NCBI GenBank assembly: GCA_020426065.1
Contig: JAGQQT010000132.1
Coordinates: 1 to 9,292 of the forward strand
From: Planctomycetaceae bacterium
Lineage (GTDB): Bacteria; Planctomycetota; Planctomycetia; Planctomycetales; Planctomycetaceae
Direction of reading: 5' to 3'
Length of the DNA stretch: 9,292 nucleotides
In this document: piece after piece, positions 1 through 6,032 of the stretch
Layout: each line of letters starts with the position of its first letter
How positions within the stretch are numbered: position 1 is the stretch's first letter
Notes under the pieces: generated by a model
Told to the model about the DNA's origin: nothing
Databases searched by the model: none
Seen by the model: only the letters and a program-made list of their open reading frames with translations
Translations under genes and position numbers: made by a program

Positions 1-386
1 ATTCTTTCGGGGCGGCGCAGCCGTTCGCAGTTGCTCTATTCTGCAGGCAAACATCTCACTAAGTGCTGCTTGTCGACTTTGTCGACCCCGATAGCGGAGC
101 TATCGCGGCTACCCTTATCGCTGCAACTACTGGGTTTAGAGTCAGTGGCAAGTTGTGAAGATAATAAGGTCCGGAGGGAGGGTTAAGATTCGCAATGATT
201 GTATCCCCTTTTTCTGCTGGATATTCCCAGGCCAAGAACCAGTTCGGAATCTCTGAACTCGTCACCCTTGCAGGGAAGTTCGCTGCCGATAGAGGAAGTG
301 GCTCGTTTTCGGTATGATGCAGACGTGCGCCGGGATGTTTCTCAGGCGTGGAGGAATCTGTTTCTCATGCTCATTCCGGGTGACTC
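1..386. other. Intergenic region with no supported gene
   Basis: I see no convincing gene in this stretch. A 42-codon ATG frame at 195-323 (+) and a 68-codon frame on the minus strand (265-59) are open, but neither shows a recognisable motif, signal peptide or well-placed ribosome binding site. The A+T-rich, purine-rich part near 155-190 and the region up to 386 should hold the promoter of the NHL-repeat gene, but I could not pick a clear -10/-35 pair. The left part carries the palindromic patch listed separately. Confidence 0.5.
72..105. repeat. Palindrome cluster, possible dispersed intergenic repeat
   Basis: Two copies of the palindrome GTCGAC (72-77 and 81-86) are separated by TTT. They are followed at once by an inverted repeat, CGATAG (89-94) and CTATCG (100-105), around a 5-base loop. 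Such compact palindromes resemble REP-like intergenic elements. No second copy is in this window, so family membership is inference only. Confidence 0.35.
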
Positions 387-1475
387 ATGTTGCGATCGAT
401 TGTACTGATTGTCCTGTGCGCAAGTTTGACTTGTCTCACTCCCTGTCTCGCTGCCAAGGTGGAAACCGTTCTCGGGAACGGGACCCCGGGTTATTCAGGA
501 GATGGCGGACCAGCCAGTCAGGCAACCTGCCGGGAACCGTTTGGTGTCGTGATCGGTCCCTCAGGCTCTCTGTACGTCTGCGAAACGAAAAACCATGTCA
601 TTCGTCAGATCAATTTGAAGACGGGAATCGTTCGCACTCTGGCTGGCACCGGCAAAGCTGGCTACTCCGGTGATGCCGGTCTCGCGACCGCTGCAGAGCT
701 GAATGAACCTTACGAGGTCCGCTTCGACAAAAGTGGCAATATGTTCTTTGTCGAAATGATGAACCACGTTGTTCGCAGCGTGGAGATGAACTTCGGAATT
801 ATTGTCACCGTTGCCGGTACCGGCAAAATGGGGTATGGAGGTGATGGTGGCCCTGCGAAAGAGGCTCTGCTGAATCGTCCGCATTCGATTGCTCTGGATG
901 CTGATCAGAATCTTTATATCTGCGATATCGGGAATCATCGTTTGCGAGTCGTTGATCCCAAAACGCACAAGATCCAGACCATTCTGGGGAATGGACAGAA
1001 AAAACCACTTCCCGCTGATGCCATGCTGGGAAATATTGCCGTCAGCGGCCCCCGGGCACTCGATTACGACGGATCTTCGCTCTGGCTCGCTTTGCGGGAA
1101 GGGAACGCGGTTTACCGGATCGACATGAAGTCGAAACGGATTCACCACATTGCCGGATTAGGAGGTGGAAACGGCTACAAAGGAGATGGCGGCCCGGCAA
1201 TTCAAGCCATGCTCGCCGGACCCAAAGGAATTGCCGTGGATCCTCAGGGCAATGTTGTGATTGCCGATACCGAAAGCCACACAATCCGTCGAATTGATGG
1301 CAAAACGGGTATCATCACCACACTGGTTGGCACCGGACAAAAAGGAGACGGCCCGGATGGGGATCCACTCAAGTGCAAGCTGGACCGCCCGCACAGCGTC
1401 TGCTTCGGACCTGACGGTTCCGTCTACATCGGAGACAGCAACAACCACCGCGTCCGCCGCTGGATCCCGGAATGA
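387..1475 (+). CDS. Secreted NHL-repeat beta-propeller protein
   Basis: A 362-residue protein with an export signal (residues 1-22: Met-Leu-Arg, a hydrophobic core, then Cys-Leu-Ala before the mature Ala-Lys start). The rest is about six NHL-type repeats starting near residues 30, 87, 143, 198, 255 and 313. Four carry the signature AGTG-like turn, a GYSGDGGPA-like loop, an Asn/Asp-Gly strand and an NHxxR motif (NHVIR 69-73, NHVVR 126-130, NHRLR 183-187, NHRVR 353-357). The fourth repeat (198-254) is degenerate, lacking both the Gly-rich loop and NHxxR. Six repeats suggest a closed six-bladed propeller outside the cytoplasm. In this family such propellers bind ligands or proteins, or are fused to enzymes; no catalytic domain is attached here, so the role is unknown. 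The start follows a weak GGTGA 4 bases upstream. It is convergent with the secretin-like gene. Confidence 0.9.
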   Translation: MLRSIVLIVLCASLTCLTPCLAAKVETVLGNGTPGYSGDGGPASQATCREPFGVVIGPSGSLYVCETKNHVIRQINLKTGIVRTLAGTGKAGYSGDAGLATAAELNEPYEVRFDKSGNMFFVEMMNHVVRSVEMNFGIIVTVAGTGKMGYGGDGGPAKEALLNRPHSIALDADQNLYICDIGNHRLRVVDPKTHKIQTILGNGQKKPLPADAMLGNIAVSGPRALDYDGSSLWLALREGNAVYRIDMKSKRIHHIAGLGGGNGYKGDGGPAIQAMLAGPKGIAVDPQGNVVIADTESHTIRRIDGKTGIITTLVGTGQKGDGPDGDPLKCKLDRPHSVCFGPDGSVYIGDSNNHRVRRWIPE

Positions 1476-1503
1476 TTTTCCAGAGTTGAATTCACATCGC
1501 AAA

Positions 1504-1538
1504 AAGATGAAGGGGGCAATCCGCCTGTGGACGCCCCT
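1504..1538 (-). terminator. Possible terminator for the secretin-like gene
   Basis: Read on the minus strand, GGGGC (1537-1533) pairs with GCCCC (1517-1513), with an inner TCC/GGA pairing, and is followed by a pyrimidine stretch ending in five T (1505-1501 side). The stem is short and interrupted, and it lies about 230 bases past the secretin stop, so the call is weak. A second palindrome, GAATCAG-G-CTGATTC (1557-1571), lies just before it and has no T tract. Confidence 0.35.
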
Positions 1539-1767
1539 GAGTGGTCTTGATCTCAGGAATCAGGCTGATTCTGCCCGATGAGATGGCCGACGACGTTGAA
1601 CAGTGCTTGGTCGTGTTGATTAATTCCATTTCGTCTGCGATTGTGAATTTTGGCGAGCTTCTGCTTCGTGAAATCCTCGATGAATCATGGGATTTACCTG
1701 CGGTTCCACTCCTGGAATCACACTCAAACTCCACAATCTCGACATAAAATCGAATTCATCAACGCAC

Positions 1768-2892
1768 CTAATCCTGGATGATGCTGCGAGGTGTGACCAG
1801 CAACGAGTCACCTCGAGAACCCTGACCGGTTCCTGCATTACGGAACAGTCGAGAAGCATTCGGGACAGAATCCTGAATGGGAGCCCTCCCAGTATTCCGC
1901 TCCTCTCTCAGGCGTCTGATTCCTCCGAGCAGCACGGTGCCCCCATCCAGCACGCTGACCGCAGTCGTAACAGTACTGAGCAGGACAATCGGTTCCTGGA
2001 TCTGGAATCCAAGACGCAGGTAGGAATTCGCACTGGAATCGTTTGTAATCACCGAGGTGTTCAGGCTGCCAACTGCAGCAACAAAATTGATGTAGCTGTT
2101 CCCCCGTCGCCCCAGTTGAGTTCCCACTGCCAGTTCAAACTCGTATCCATAGATGAAGTCTGAAGTATTGGGCTGGCCCATTCTGGGGAGAAATTCCGCT
2201 CCAGGCATCATTCCCATTGGCTCAGGAATGAGACTGGCATGGGCTGACCCGAGCATCAGTTTCGGTGAAAACTGGACGCGGCTTGAGCGATCTCTCATTC
2301 CTGGTCCCCCAAATACAGATGATTCGATGTCGCTAAGGATGGGAAAGGCGCCTGTTGACGAGGACACAACTTCCAGAGTTGGGCCAAATGAACAGACTGT
2401 CAAATCCAGCTGATCCACAACAACATTCGGTGCATTGAAATCATTCTGGTCGAAGATCACCACGCCGCGATCTCCATTGAAGGTGCTGTAACGCAGTTCC
2501 GTTTCAAGTCCCAGCTCAAAGATCGAGCGTCCATTTACTTCGCGATAAACAGGCAGCGTTCCCCCGATTGAAAAATCGACTCCCCTTGAGGTCGTTTTTC
2601 CTAAGGTGCCCCCCATGAAGTGTGTGGTCCCAAAGTCGAAATCCACTCCAATTCGATCGAAGAAACGATCCGTAATGGTCATGAATCGCAATTCCACCGC
2701 GACCTGCTGCGATTGTCTCCTGCCCTGTTGCGCGCGAACGACAATCTCATCTTTGTCGGAGGAGACATCTGTCAGAAATGGCAATTCTTCAAATACGCTG
2801 GGAGCCATCTCGATTTCGTCATTGCTTTCCTCCGCAGCAGACACCAGAGCAGGTGACACGAGGACAGCAATCAGACAGTAAAGAACAAGCAT
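1768..2892 (-). CDS. Short secretin-like outer-membrane protein
   Basis: From the chosen start the protein has 374 residues. It begins with a hydrophobic export signal (residues 1-19, ending Leu-Val-Ser-Ala-Ala). A VELRFMTI segment (66-73) followed by RIGVDFDF resembles the entry to the secretin core. The C-terminal quarter carries the secretin signature in degenerate form: VSVLDGGTVLLGG (312-324, where Pro-Asp-Gly is usual), APIQDSVPNASRLF (337-350, for the usual PxLxxIPxxxxLF) and a final VTPRSIIQD. Known type II/III secretins form outer-membrane rings; this one lacks the N0/N1 ring domains and is much shorter, so it may be a stand-alone pore or a derived beta-barrel protein. The frame is open to an ATG at 3039, which has AAGG 7 bases upstream. 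That start puts 49 residues, including a palindrome, before the signal peptide. A TTG at 2937 would give the signal a Lys. The start is therefore unsettled. Confidence 0.72.
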   Translation of the reverse strand: MLVLYCLIAVLVSPALVSAAEESNDEIEMAPSVFEELPFLTDVSSDKDEIVVRAQQGRRQSQQVAVELRFMTITDRFFDRIGVDFDFGTTHFMGGTLGKTTSRGVDFSIGGTLPVYREVNGRSIFELGLETELRYSTFNGDRGVVIFDQNDFNAPNVVVDQLDLTVCSFGPTLEVVSSSTGAFPILSDIESSVFGGPGMRDRSSRVQFSPKLMLGSAHASLIPEPMGMMPGAEFLPRMGQPNTSDFIYGYEFELAVGTQLGRRGNSYINFVAAVGSLNTSVITNDSSANSYLRLGFQIQEPIVLLSTVTTAVSVLDGGTVLLGGIRRLREERNTGRAPIQDSVPNASRLFRNAGTGQGSRGDSLLVTPRSIIQD

Positions 2893-2961
2893 CCAAACGC
2901 TTGAGCATTTTGCAGTTCCACAGGCGAACTCATGCAAAGTGCGATTTCGCGTCGGGAGCAC

Positions 2962-2977
2962 CGGTCCTTCGGGACCG
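2962..2977. repeat. Perfect 6-bp stem with TTCG loop
   Basis: CGGTCC, TTCG, GGACCG: a perfect stem with a C(UUCG)G tetraloop if transcribed from the plus strand, one of the most stable RNA hairpins known. On the minus strand the loop is CGAA. It lies inside the doubtful N-terminal extension of the secretin-like frame, where a palindrome of this kind is more typical of untranslated or repeat sequence. There is no T tract, so it is not a standard terminator. Confidence 0.6.
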
Positions 2978-3045
2978 TGATTACGGAGTCTGCTCCAGCA
3001 GAGCCCTGGATTGTCATTTACTTTTACTCTGGCAAACATGGCGAG

Positions 3046-3088
3046 GCCTTAACGATGAAATCGTCCTAATGAGAAAAGTCGTTAAGGC
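3046..3088. repeat. 10-bp perfect inverted repeat upstream of the secretin-like gene
   Basis: GCCTTAACGA (3046-3055) and TCGTTAAGGC (3079-3088) are exact inverse copies separated by 23 bases. The left arm ends 7 bases upstream of the 3039 ATG. It could be a two-site operator or a leader hairpin of the minus-strand gene. No regulator gene is nearby to support a specific factor. Confidence 0.5.
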
Positions 3089-3247
3089 TGATATCGTCGA
3101 AGAAATCTCCCAAATTGACAGGAGTTGCAGATTCAGCGTTGAACAAATATCCCGATGTTTCGATCGTAGGGATTATAAGCGTTGTAATGGATGAATTCTT
3201 GTACCCCTGACACACTCCAGTGGAGTTGTGTGATGGGATGGTGATGC

Positions 3248-3292
3248 AAAAAACCAGCGCGGGCGTCCACAAGTGGAGCGCTCCCGCTGGTT
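3248..3292 (-). terminator. Intrinsic terminator downstream of hemQ
   Basis: Read on the minus strand, an imperfect GC-rich hairpin begins AACCAGCG (3292 side) and closes with CGCTGGTT (3252 side), followed directly by a T tract (3253-3248). The apical CTCCAC and GTGGA segments also pair. It starts about 30 bases past the hemQ stop and should end the sulfatase-hemQ transcript. Confidence 0.8.
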
Positions 3293-3322
3293 CACACTTT
3301 CTTGTTTGACCAGCGATGCTGC

Positions 3323-4171
3323 TCAGTTGATCTGCAGGTGATCGAGTGCTTCGGAGATCGGCATGACATAGCCAATATAAAAGGAGCCGAATTCAGCGTA
3401 GCGGGCTGAGGCTTTGTCGAAGCGCATCGTGTAGACGATGTCTTTGATGTAAATCGGGTTTCTCGCCCACAACGTCACGCCCCATTCCCAGTCGTCCAGA
3501 CCAGTGGACGCGGTAATCAGCTGGGAGACTTTGCCTGCGAAAGCGATTCCGGAAGTGGCGTGTTCGGCCATCAGAGCGGTGCGGGCGCTGAAGGGCAGAT
3601 CGTACCAGTTGGCGTGAGGAACGCGGATTTTGTTCATCGGGTAAAAGCAGATGACCGGATACGGTGGGATTTCCGGGTAAATCCGCTGCTTGTTCATCGC
3701 TGGCAAGCGCTGTTCGTAGCCACGGACACGGGCTTTGAACATATCGTCTTCCGGGTTCGCTCCTTCGAGACGTAATTTTTCTGAGAACTGTTCGACTGTC
3801 GGAACGTATTCGGAGATTTCCGTGAGCGAGACAAATGAGTACGTCGGTTCCAGCACGGTCCCCAGCTGACTGCTGCGAATAGACTGACGAACCTGATCGA
3901 TCACGAGGGGATCGGGATCCATCATCATCAGTCCCAGGTCCGCTCGATGTCCGGATGTCACAAACGTCTGCAACCGGATCGGCGCCCCTTCCCGCTCAGG
4001 GTTGAGCAGTGCCCGCAGTTGCTCCCTGCCCTGCTGGATCTGCTCTGTGGTCAGTGCATTCAAAGCCTGCTGATTGACACGGTAGTAGATATGCAGGCAG
4101 TGCCAGCCTTCATGCAGGCGGATACTGGGTTCTTCTTCAGGAGCGTTGGTATGAGGAGGGCGTCCGGACAT
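3323..4171 (-). CDS. hemQ: Coproheme decarboxylase HemQ (ChdC), chlorite dismutase family
   Basis: A 282-residue cytoplasmic protein that converts coproheme III to heme b with hydrogen peroxide, releasing two CO2. This is the last step of the coproporphyrin-dependent heme pathway. The C-terminal half carries the family hallmarks: YPMNKIR (177-183), NWY (188-190), the MAEH segment with His204, GLDDWEWGVTLWA (224-236) and MRFDKASARYAEFG (249-262). Tyr177 and His204 are 27 residues apart, the spacing of the radical-forming Tyr and proximal heme His in Firmicutes HemQ, so both catalytic positions appear present. It has an N-terminal tail of about 18 residues rich in Pro and Glu, a little longer than usual. 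The ATG follows AGGA 10 bases upstream and lies 59 bases after the sulfatase stop on the same strand, so co-transcription is likely. Chlorite dismutase activity is not expected in this branch. Confidence 0.93.
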   Translation of the reverse strand: MSGRPPHTNAPEEEPSIRLHEGWHCLHIYYRVNQQALNALTTEQIQQGREQLRALLNPEREGAPIRLQTFVTSGHRADLGLMMMDPDPLVIDQVRQSIRSSQLGTVLEPTYSFVSLTEISEYVPTVEQFSEKLRLEGANPEDDMFKARVRGYEQRLPAMNKQRIYPEIPPYPVICFYPMNKIRVPHANWYDLPFSARTALMAEHATSGIAFAGKVSQLITASTGLDDWEWGVTLWARNPIYIKDIVYTMRFDKASARYAEFGSFYIGYVMPISEALDHLQIN

Positions 4172-4230
4172 GGTCAGTGAATCCTGTTTGTGTGGTGGGA
4201 CTTCGATGTTTGAAGCAGCAATGCGCTGAC

Positions 4231-5604
4231 TCAGGCTTTTTTACGGGGCTTGGGTGGATCCTTCATTGGCCAGTGGGGATCCTCTCTCCGGGCCTGCTTC
4301 ATCATTTGAATGGCCTTTTTAACAAGTTCCGGATGTTCCTCTGCCAGATTATGGGATTCCGCAACATCTGAGGAAAGGTCATACAGTTCCACTGCGGCAG
4401 AAGGTCCATTGCGGACGGCTTTCCAGTTCTGGAACCTGATGGCCTGAATGGATCCCCGCTCATGCAGTTCCCAGTAGAAATAATCACGCTCGGGAGCCGG
4501 TCCGCCTTCCAGAAAGCTGACGAGCGATTTTCCGTCAGGGTTGTAATTGTCGGGATAGGTGGCGCGAGTTAACTCGACAACAGTGGGGAGATAATCCCAG
4601 AACGCCCAGGGTTCTTCCGAAACTCTGCCAGCCGGAACCGTACCTGGACACCAGGAAAGCGCGGCTTGCCTTAAAGCCCCTTCATACATACCCCGCTTGA
4701 AGCCACGGAGTGTGCCTCCCATGGTCTGATCAAACAGTTTGCCGATTTCCGAATTGGGATCGAAAGACGAGCCATTGTCTCCGGCAAAAATGACGAGCGT
4801 GCGATCATCAATTTTTTTCTCCCTCAGCAGCTCCAGTATCCGACCGACATCGCTATCGAGCCGACTGACCATGGCGGCATAGTTTTTCTGGGTCTCGGTC
4901 CAGGGTTTGTCGGCATAGATCCCCTGATCGTCGATTTCATATCGCCCGTGCGGCAGTGTGACGGAATAGAACAGGAAAAACGGTTCCTCCGCATGATCAC
5001 TGATCCAGCGAACGGTTTCATCGGCAATATTATTTTGTGCGTAGCTGGTTCCTTTTCCGGCCTTGCCTGTGTTGCCCGGCAAATCAAACCGCTGATCGTC
5101 ATTGTATAGATAGGTGGGGAAATAACTGTGAGCGTGTCGCTGGCAGTTGTAGCCATAGAAATGATCAAACCCGAGCTTGAACGGGCTGCCCGAGGTATCA
5201 AACATGCCCATACCCCACTTGCCGATGCAGGCGGTGGCATATCCCTGCTGCTTGAGCAGCTGGGCGACAGTCAGAGTTCCCGCAGGCATGGGCATCTGCC
5301 CTTCCGGCTGTATCTCCCGATTGGCCCGGATGGGGCAATGTCCCATATGCAGGCCGGTCATGAGTGAAGAACGTGAAGGAGCACAGACGCTGGTTCCGCA
5401 ATAGGCCTGCAGATAGCGGGTTCCTTCGGCAGCCATCCGATCCAGGTGAGGGGTTTGAATCAGTTTCTGTCCGTAACACCCCAGGTCTCCCTGGGCAATG
5501 TCATCAGAAAGGATAAAAATCAGGTTCGGTTTCTCGGGAAAACCGGCAAGTGCGGGAGCAGTAAGAGCAGTTCCCAGTAAGAGAATCGAGAGAATCAGTC
5601 TCAT
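4231..5604 (-). CDS. Exported sulfatase (formylglycine-dependent, type I)
   Basis: A 457-residue sulfatase that hydrolyses sulfate esters, probably of polysaccharides, outside the cytoplasm. A signal peptide spans residues 1-20 (cut after Ala-Leu-Ala). Metal-binding Asp34-Asp35 lie in ILSDD. The activation motif C-A-P-S-R starts at Cys74, the residue an FGE-type enzyme oxidises to formylglycine, and is followed by SSLMTG. Also present are GKW (Lys129), TLPH (His219), GDNG (Asp276-Asn277) and [11 protein letters not shown] with Lys303. The His usual two residues after Lys129 (GKWHxG) is Gly131 here, a variation I believe occurs in some planctomycete sulfatases. The C-terminal subdomain ends in a basic, Pro-rich tail (PKPRKKA). 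The ATG has GGAG 8 bases upstream, inside a predicted hairpin. hemQ follows on the same strand. Substrate cannot be assigned. Confidence 0.93.
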   Translation of the reverse strand: MRLILSILLLGTALTAPALAGFPEKPNLIFILSDDIAQGDLGCYGQKLIQTPHLDRMAAEGTRYLQAYCGTSVCAPSRSSLMTGLHMGHCPIRANREIQPEGQMPMPAGTLTVAQLLKQQGYATACIGKWGMGMFDTSGSPFKLGFDHFYGYNCQRHAHSYFPTYLYNDDQRFDLPGNTGKAGKGTSYAQNNIADETVRWISDHAEEPFFLFYSVTLPHGRYEIDDQGIYADKPWTETQKNYAAMVSRLDSDVGRILELLREKKIDDRTLVIFAGDNGSSFDPNSEIGKLFDQTMGGTLRGFKRGMYEGALRQAALSWCPGTVPAGRVSEEPWAFWDYLPTVVELTRATYPDNYNPDGKSLVSFLEGGPAPERDYFYWELHERGSIQAIRFQNWKAVRNGPSAAVELYDLSSDVAESHNLAEEHPELVKKAIQMMKQARREDPHWPMKDPPKPRKKA

Positions 5605-5612
5605 AAGTCAAA

Positions 5613-5653
5613 CTCCGGTCAAAGGACAAAGCGTCTGGTCAACTTAACCGGAG
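5613..5653 (-). promoter_or_regulatory. Leader hairpin covering the sulfatase ribosome binding site
   Basis: In the minus-strand transcript CUCCGGUUAAG (5653-5643) can pair with UUUGACCGGAG (5623-5613): nine Watson-Crick and two G-U pairs around a 19-base loop. The downstream arm contains the GGAG that sits 8 bases before the sulfatase ATG, so the fold would hide the ribosome binding site. The TTGACC hexamer also occurs twice in this leader. The pairing is seen in the sequence; control of translation is inference. Confidence 0.5.
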
Positions 5654-5805
5654 GAGCGTTTTGAAGAAAGGCAACGCAGAAACTTTGGAACCAAATGAGC
5701 ACGGAGTGTGTCCATGGGAACAGAAGGCGTTCAAAAAAGCCGTTTCCTGACCGGGAAGCGACTTGAGAAAACGCCGGGGATTGGTTACCGTTTCCCGTCT
5801 GAAAG

Positions 5806-5836
5806 CAGCGGTTGAATAGGCTACTGGAAACCGCTG
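5806..5836. repeat. 8-bp inverted repeat just upstream of tRNA-Leu
   Basis: CAGCGGTT (5806-5813) and AACCGCTG (5829-5836) are exact inverse copies around 15 bases, ending 4 bases before the tRNA. It sits in the divergent region between tRNA-Leu (+) and sulfatase (-), so it could be an operator or a leader hairpin of the tRNA precursor. Function unknown. Confidence 0.4.
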
Positions 5837-5840
5837 GAAA

Positions 5841-5924
5841 GGCCTCGTGGCGGAATGGCAGACGCGGGGGATTCAAAATCCCTTGTCCGTAAAGGACGTG
5901 CGAGTTCGACTCTCGCCGAGGCCA
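5841..5924 (+). tRNA. tRNA-Leu, anticodon CAA
   Basis: An 84-base class II tRNA. The acceptor stem GGCCTCG (5841-5847) pairs perfectly with CGAGGCC (5917-5923), and A5924 is the discriminator. The D arm uses GCG/CGC (5850-5852, 5863-5865). The anticodon stem GGGGA/TCCCT encloses the loop TTCAAAA (5872-5878), with anticodon CAA at 5874-5876, reading UUG. The long variable arm pairs GTCC with GGAC (5885-5888, 5894-5897), as expected for leucine. The T arm is GCGAG-TTCGACT-CTCGC (5900-5916). The 3' CCA is not encoded (CTG follows), so it must be added after transcription. Confidence 0.97.
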
Positions 5925-5974
5925 CTGAGATTCAGCATATGGTGAGGGTTTTTTGTGCTGGCTGGCTAAATAAT

Positions 5975-6012
5975 AAAAAAGGCTCCGGAGATTTGTTCCG
6001 GAGCCTTTTTTT
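5975..6012. terminator. Strong bidirectional intrinsic terminator
   Basis: GGCTCCGG (5981-5988) and CCGGAGCC (5998-6005) form a perfect 8-bp GC-rich stem with a 9-base loop. It is flanked by six A on the left and seven T on the right, so a T tract follows the stem on either strand. It should stop transcription from tRNA-Leu (+) and from the polysaccharide export gene (-), whose stop codon is about 20 bases away. Confidence 0.93.
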
Positions 6013-6032
6013 GTAGTGACTGATCAGATCAA

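Larger units (their letters stand above)
2893..3322. other. Upstream region of the secretin-like gene, rich in inverted repeats
   Basis: If the secretin-like gene starts at its signal peptide, this stretch has no supported gene. From left to right it holds a TTCG-closed palindrome, a CTGCT/AGCAG inverted repeat (2990-3001), a 10-bp inverted repeat, a short plus-strand frame faintly like the start of an HU/IHF protein (3069-3113), an imperfect hairpin (about 3210-3232) and the hemQ terminator. It should also contain the promoter of the secretin-like gene; no clear -10/-35 pair was found. Confidence 0.45.

Noticed and set aside
59..265. 68-codon minus-strand frame near the left edge
   Set aside because: Its last third is the translated palindrome patch, and the rest has no motif; it starts at GTG without a good ribosome binding site.
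561..1148. 195-codon minus-strand frame opposite the NHL-repeat gene
   Set aside because: It mirrors the repeated NHL codons of the plus strand; the plus product has a signal peptide and clear repeats.
3210..3232. Imperfect hairpin ACACACTCCA/TGGAGTTGTGT as a terminator
   Set aside because: It has a bulge and no T tract on either side; the adjacent hairpin at 3248-3292 explains termination better.
3066..3272. 68-codon minus-strand frame upstream of the secretin-like gene
   Set aside because: Its first codons lie inside the hemQ terminator hairpin, so it is unlikely to be translated.
5614..5646. TTGACC hexamers as -35 promoter boxes for the sulfatase
   Set aside because: No matching -10 box at 16-18 bases spacing before the ATG; the segment fits the leader hairpin instead.
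5619..5876. 85-codon minus-strand frame between tRNA-Leu and the sulfatase
   Set aside because: It begins inside the tRNA gene and spans the sulfatase leader; no domain or signal seen.
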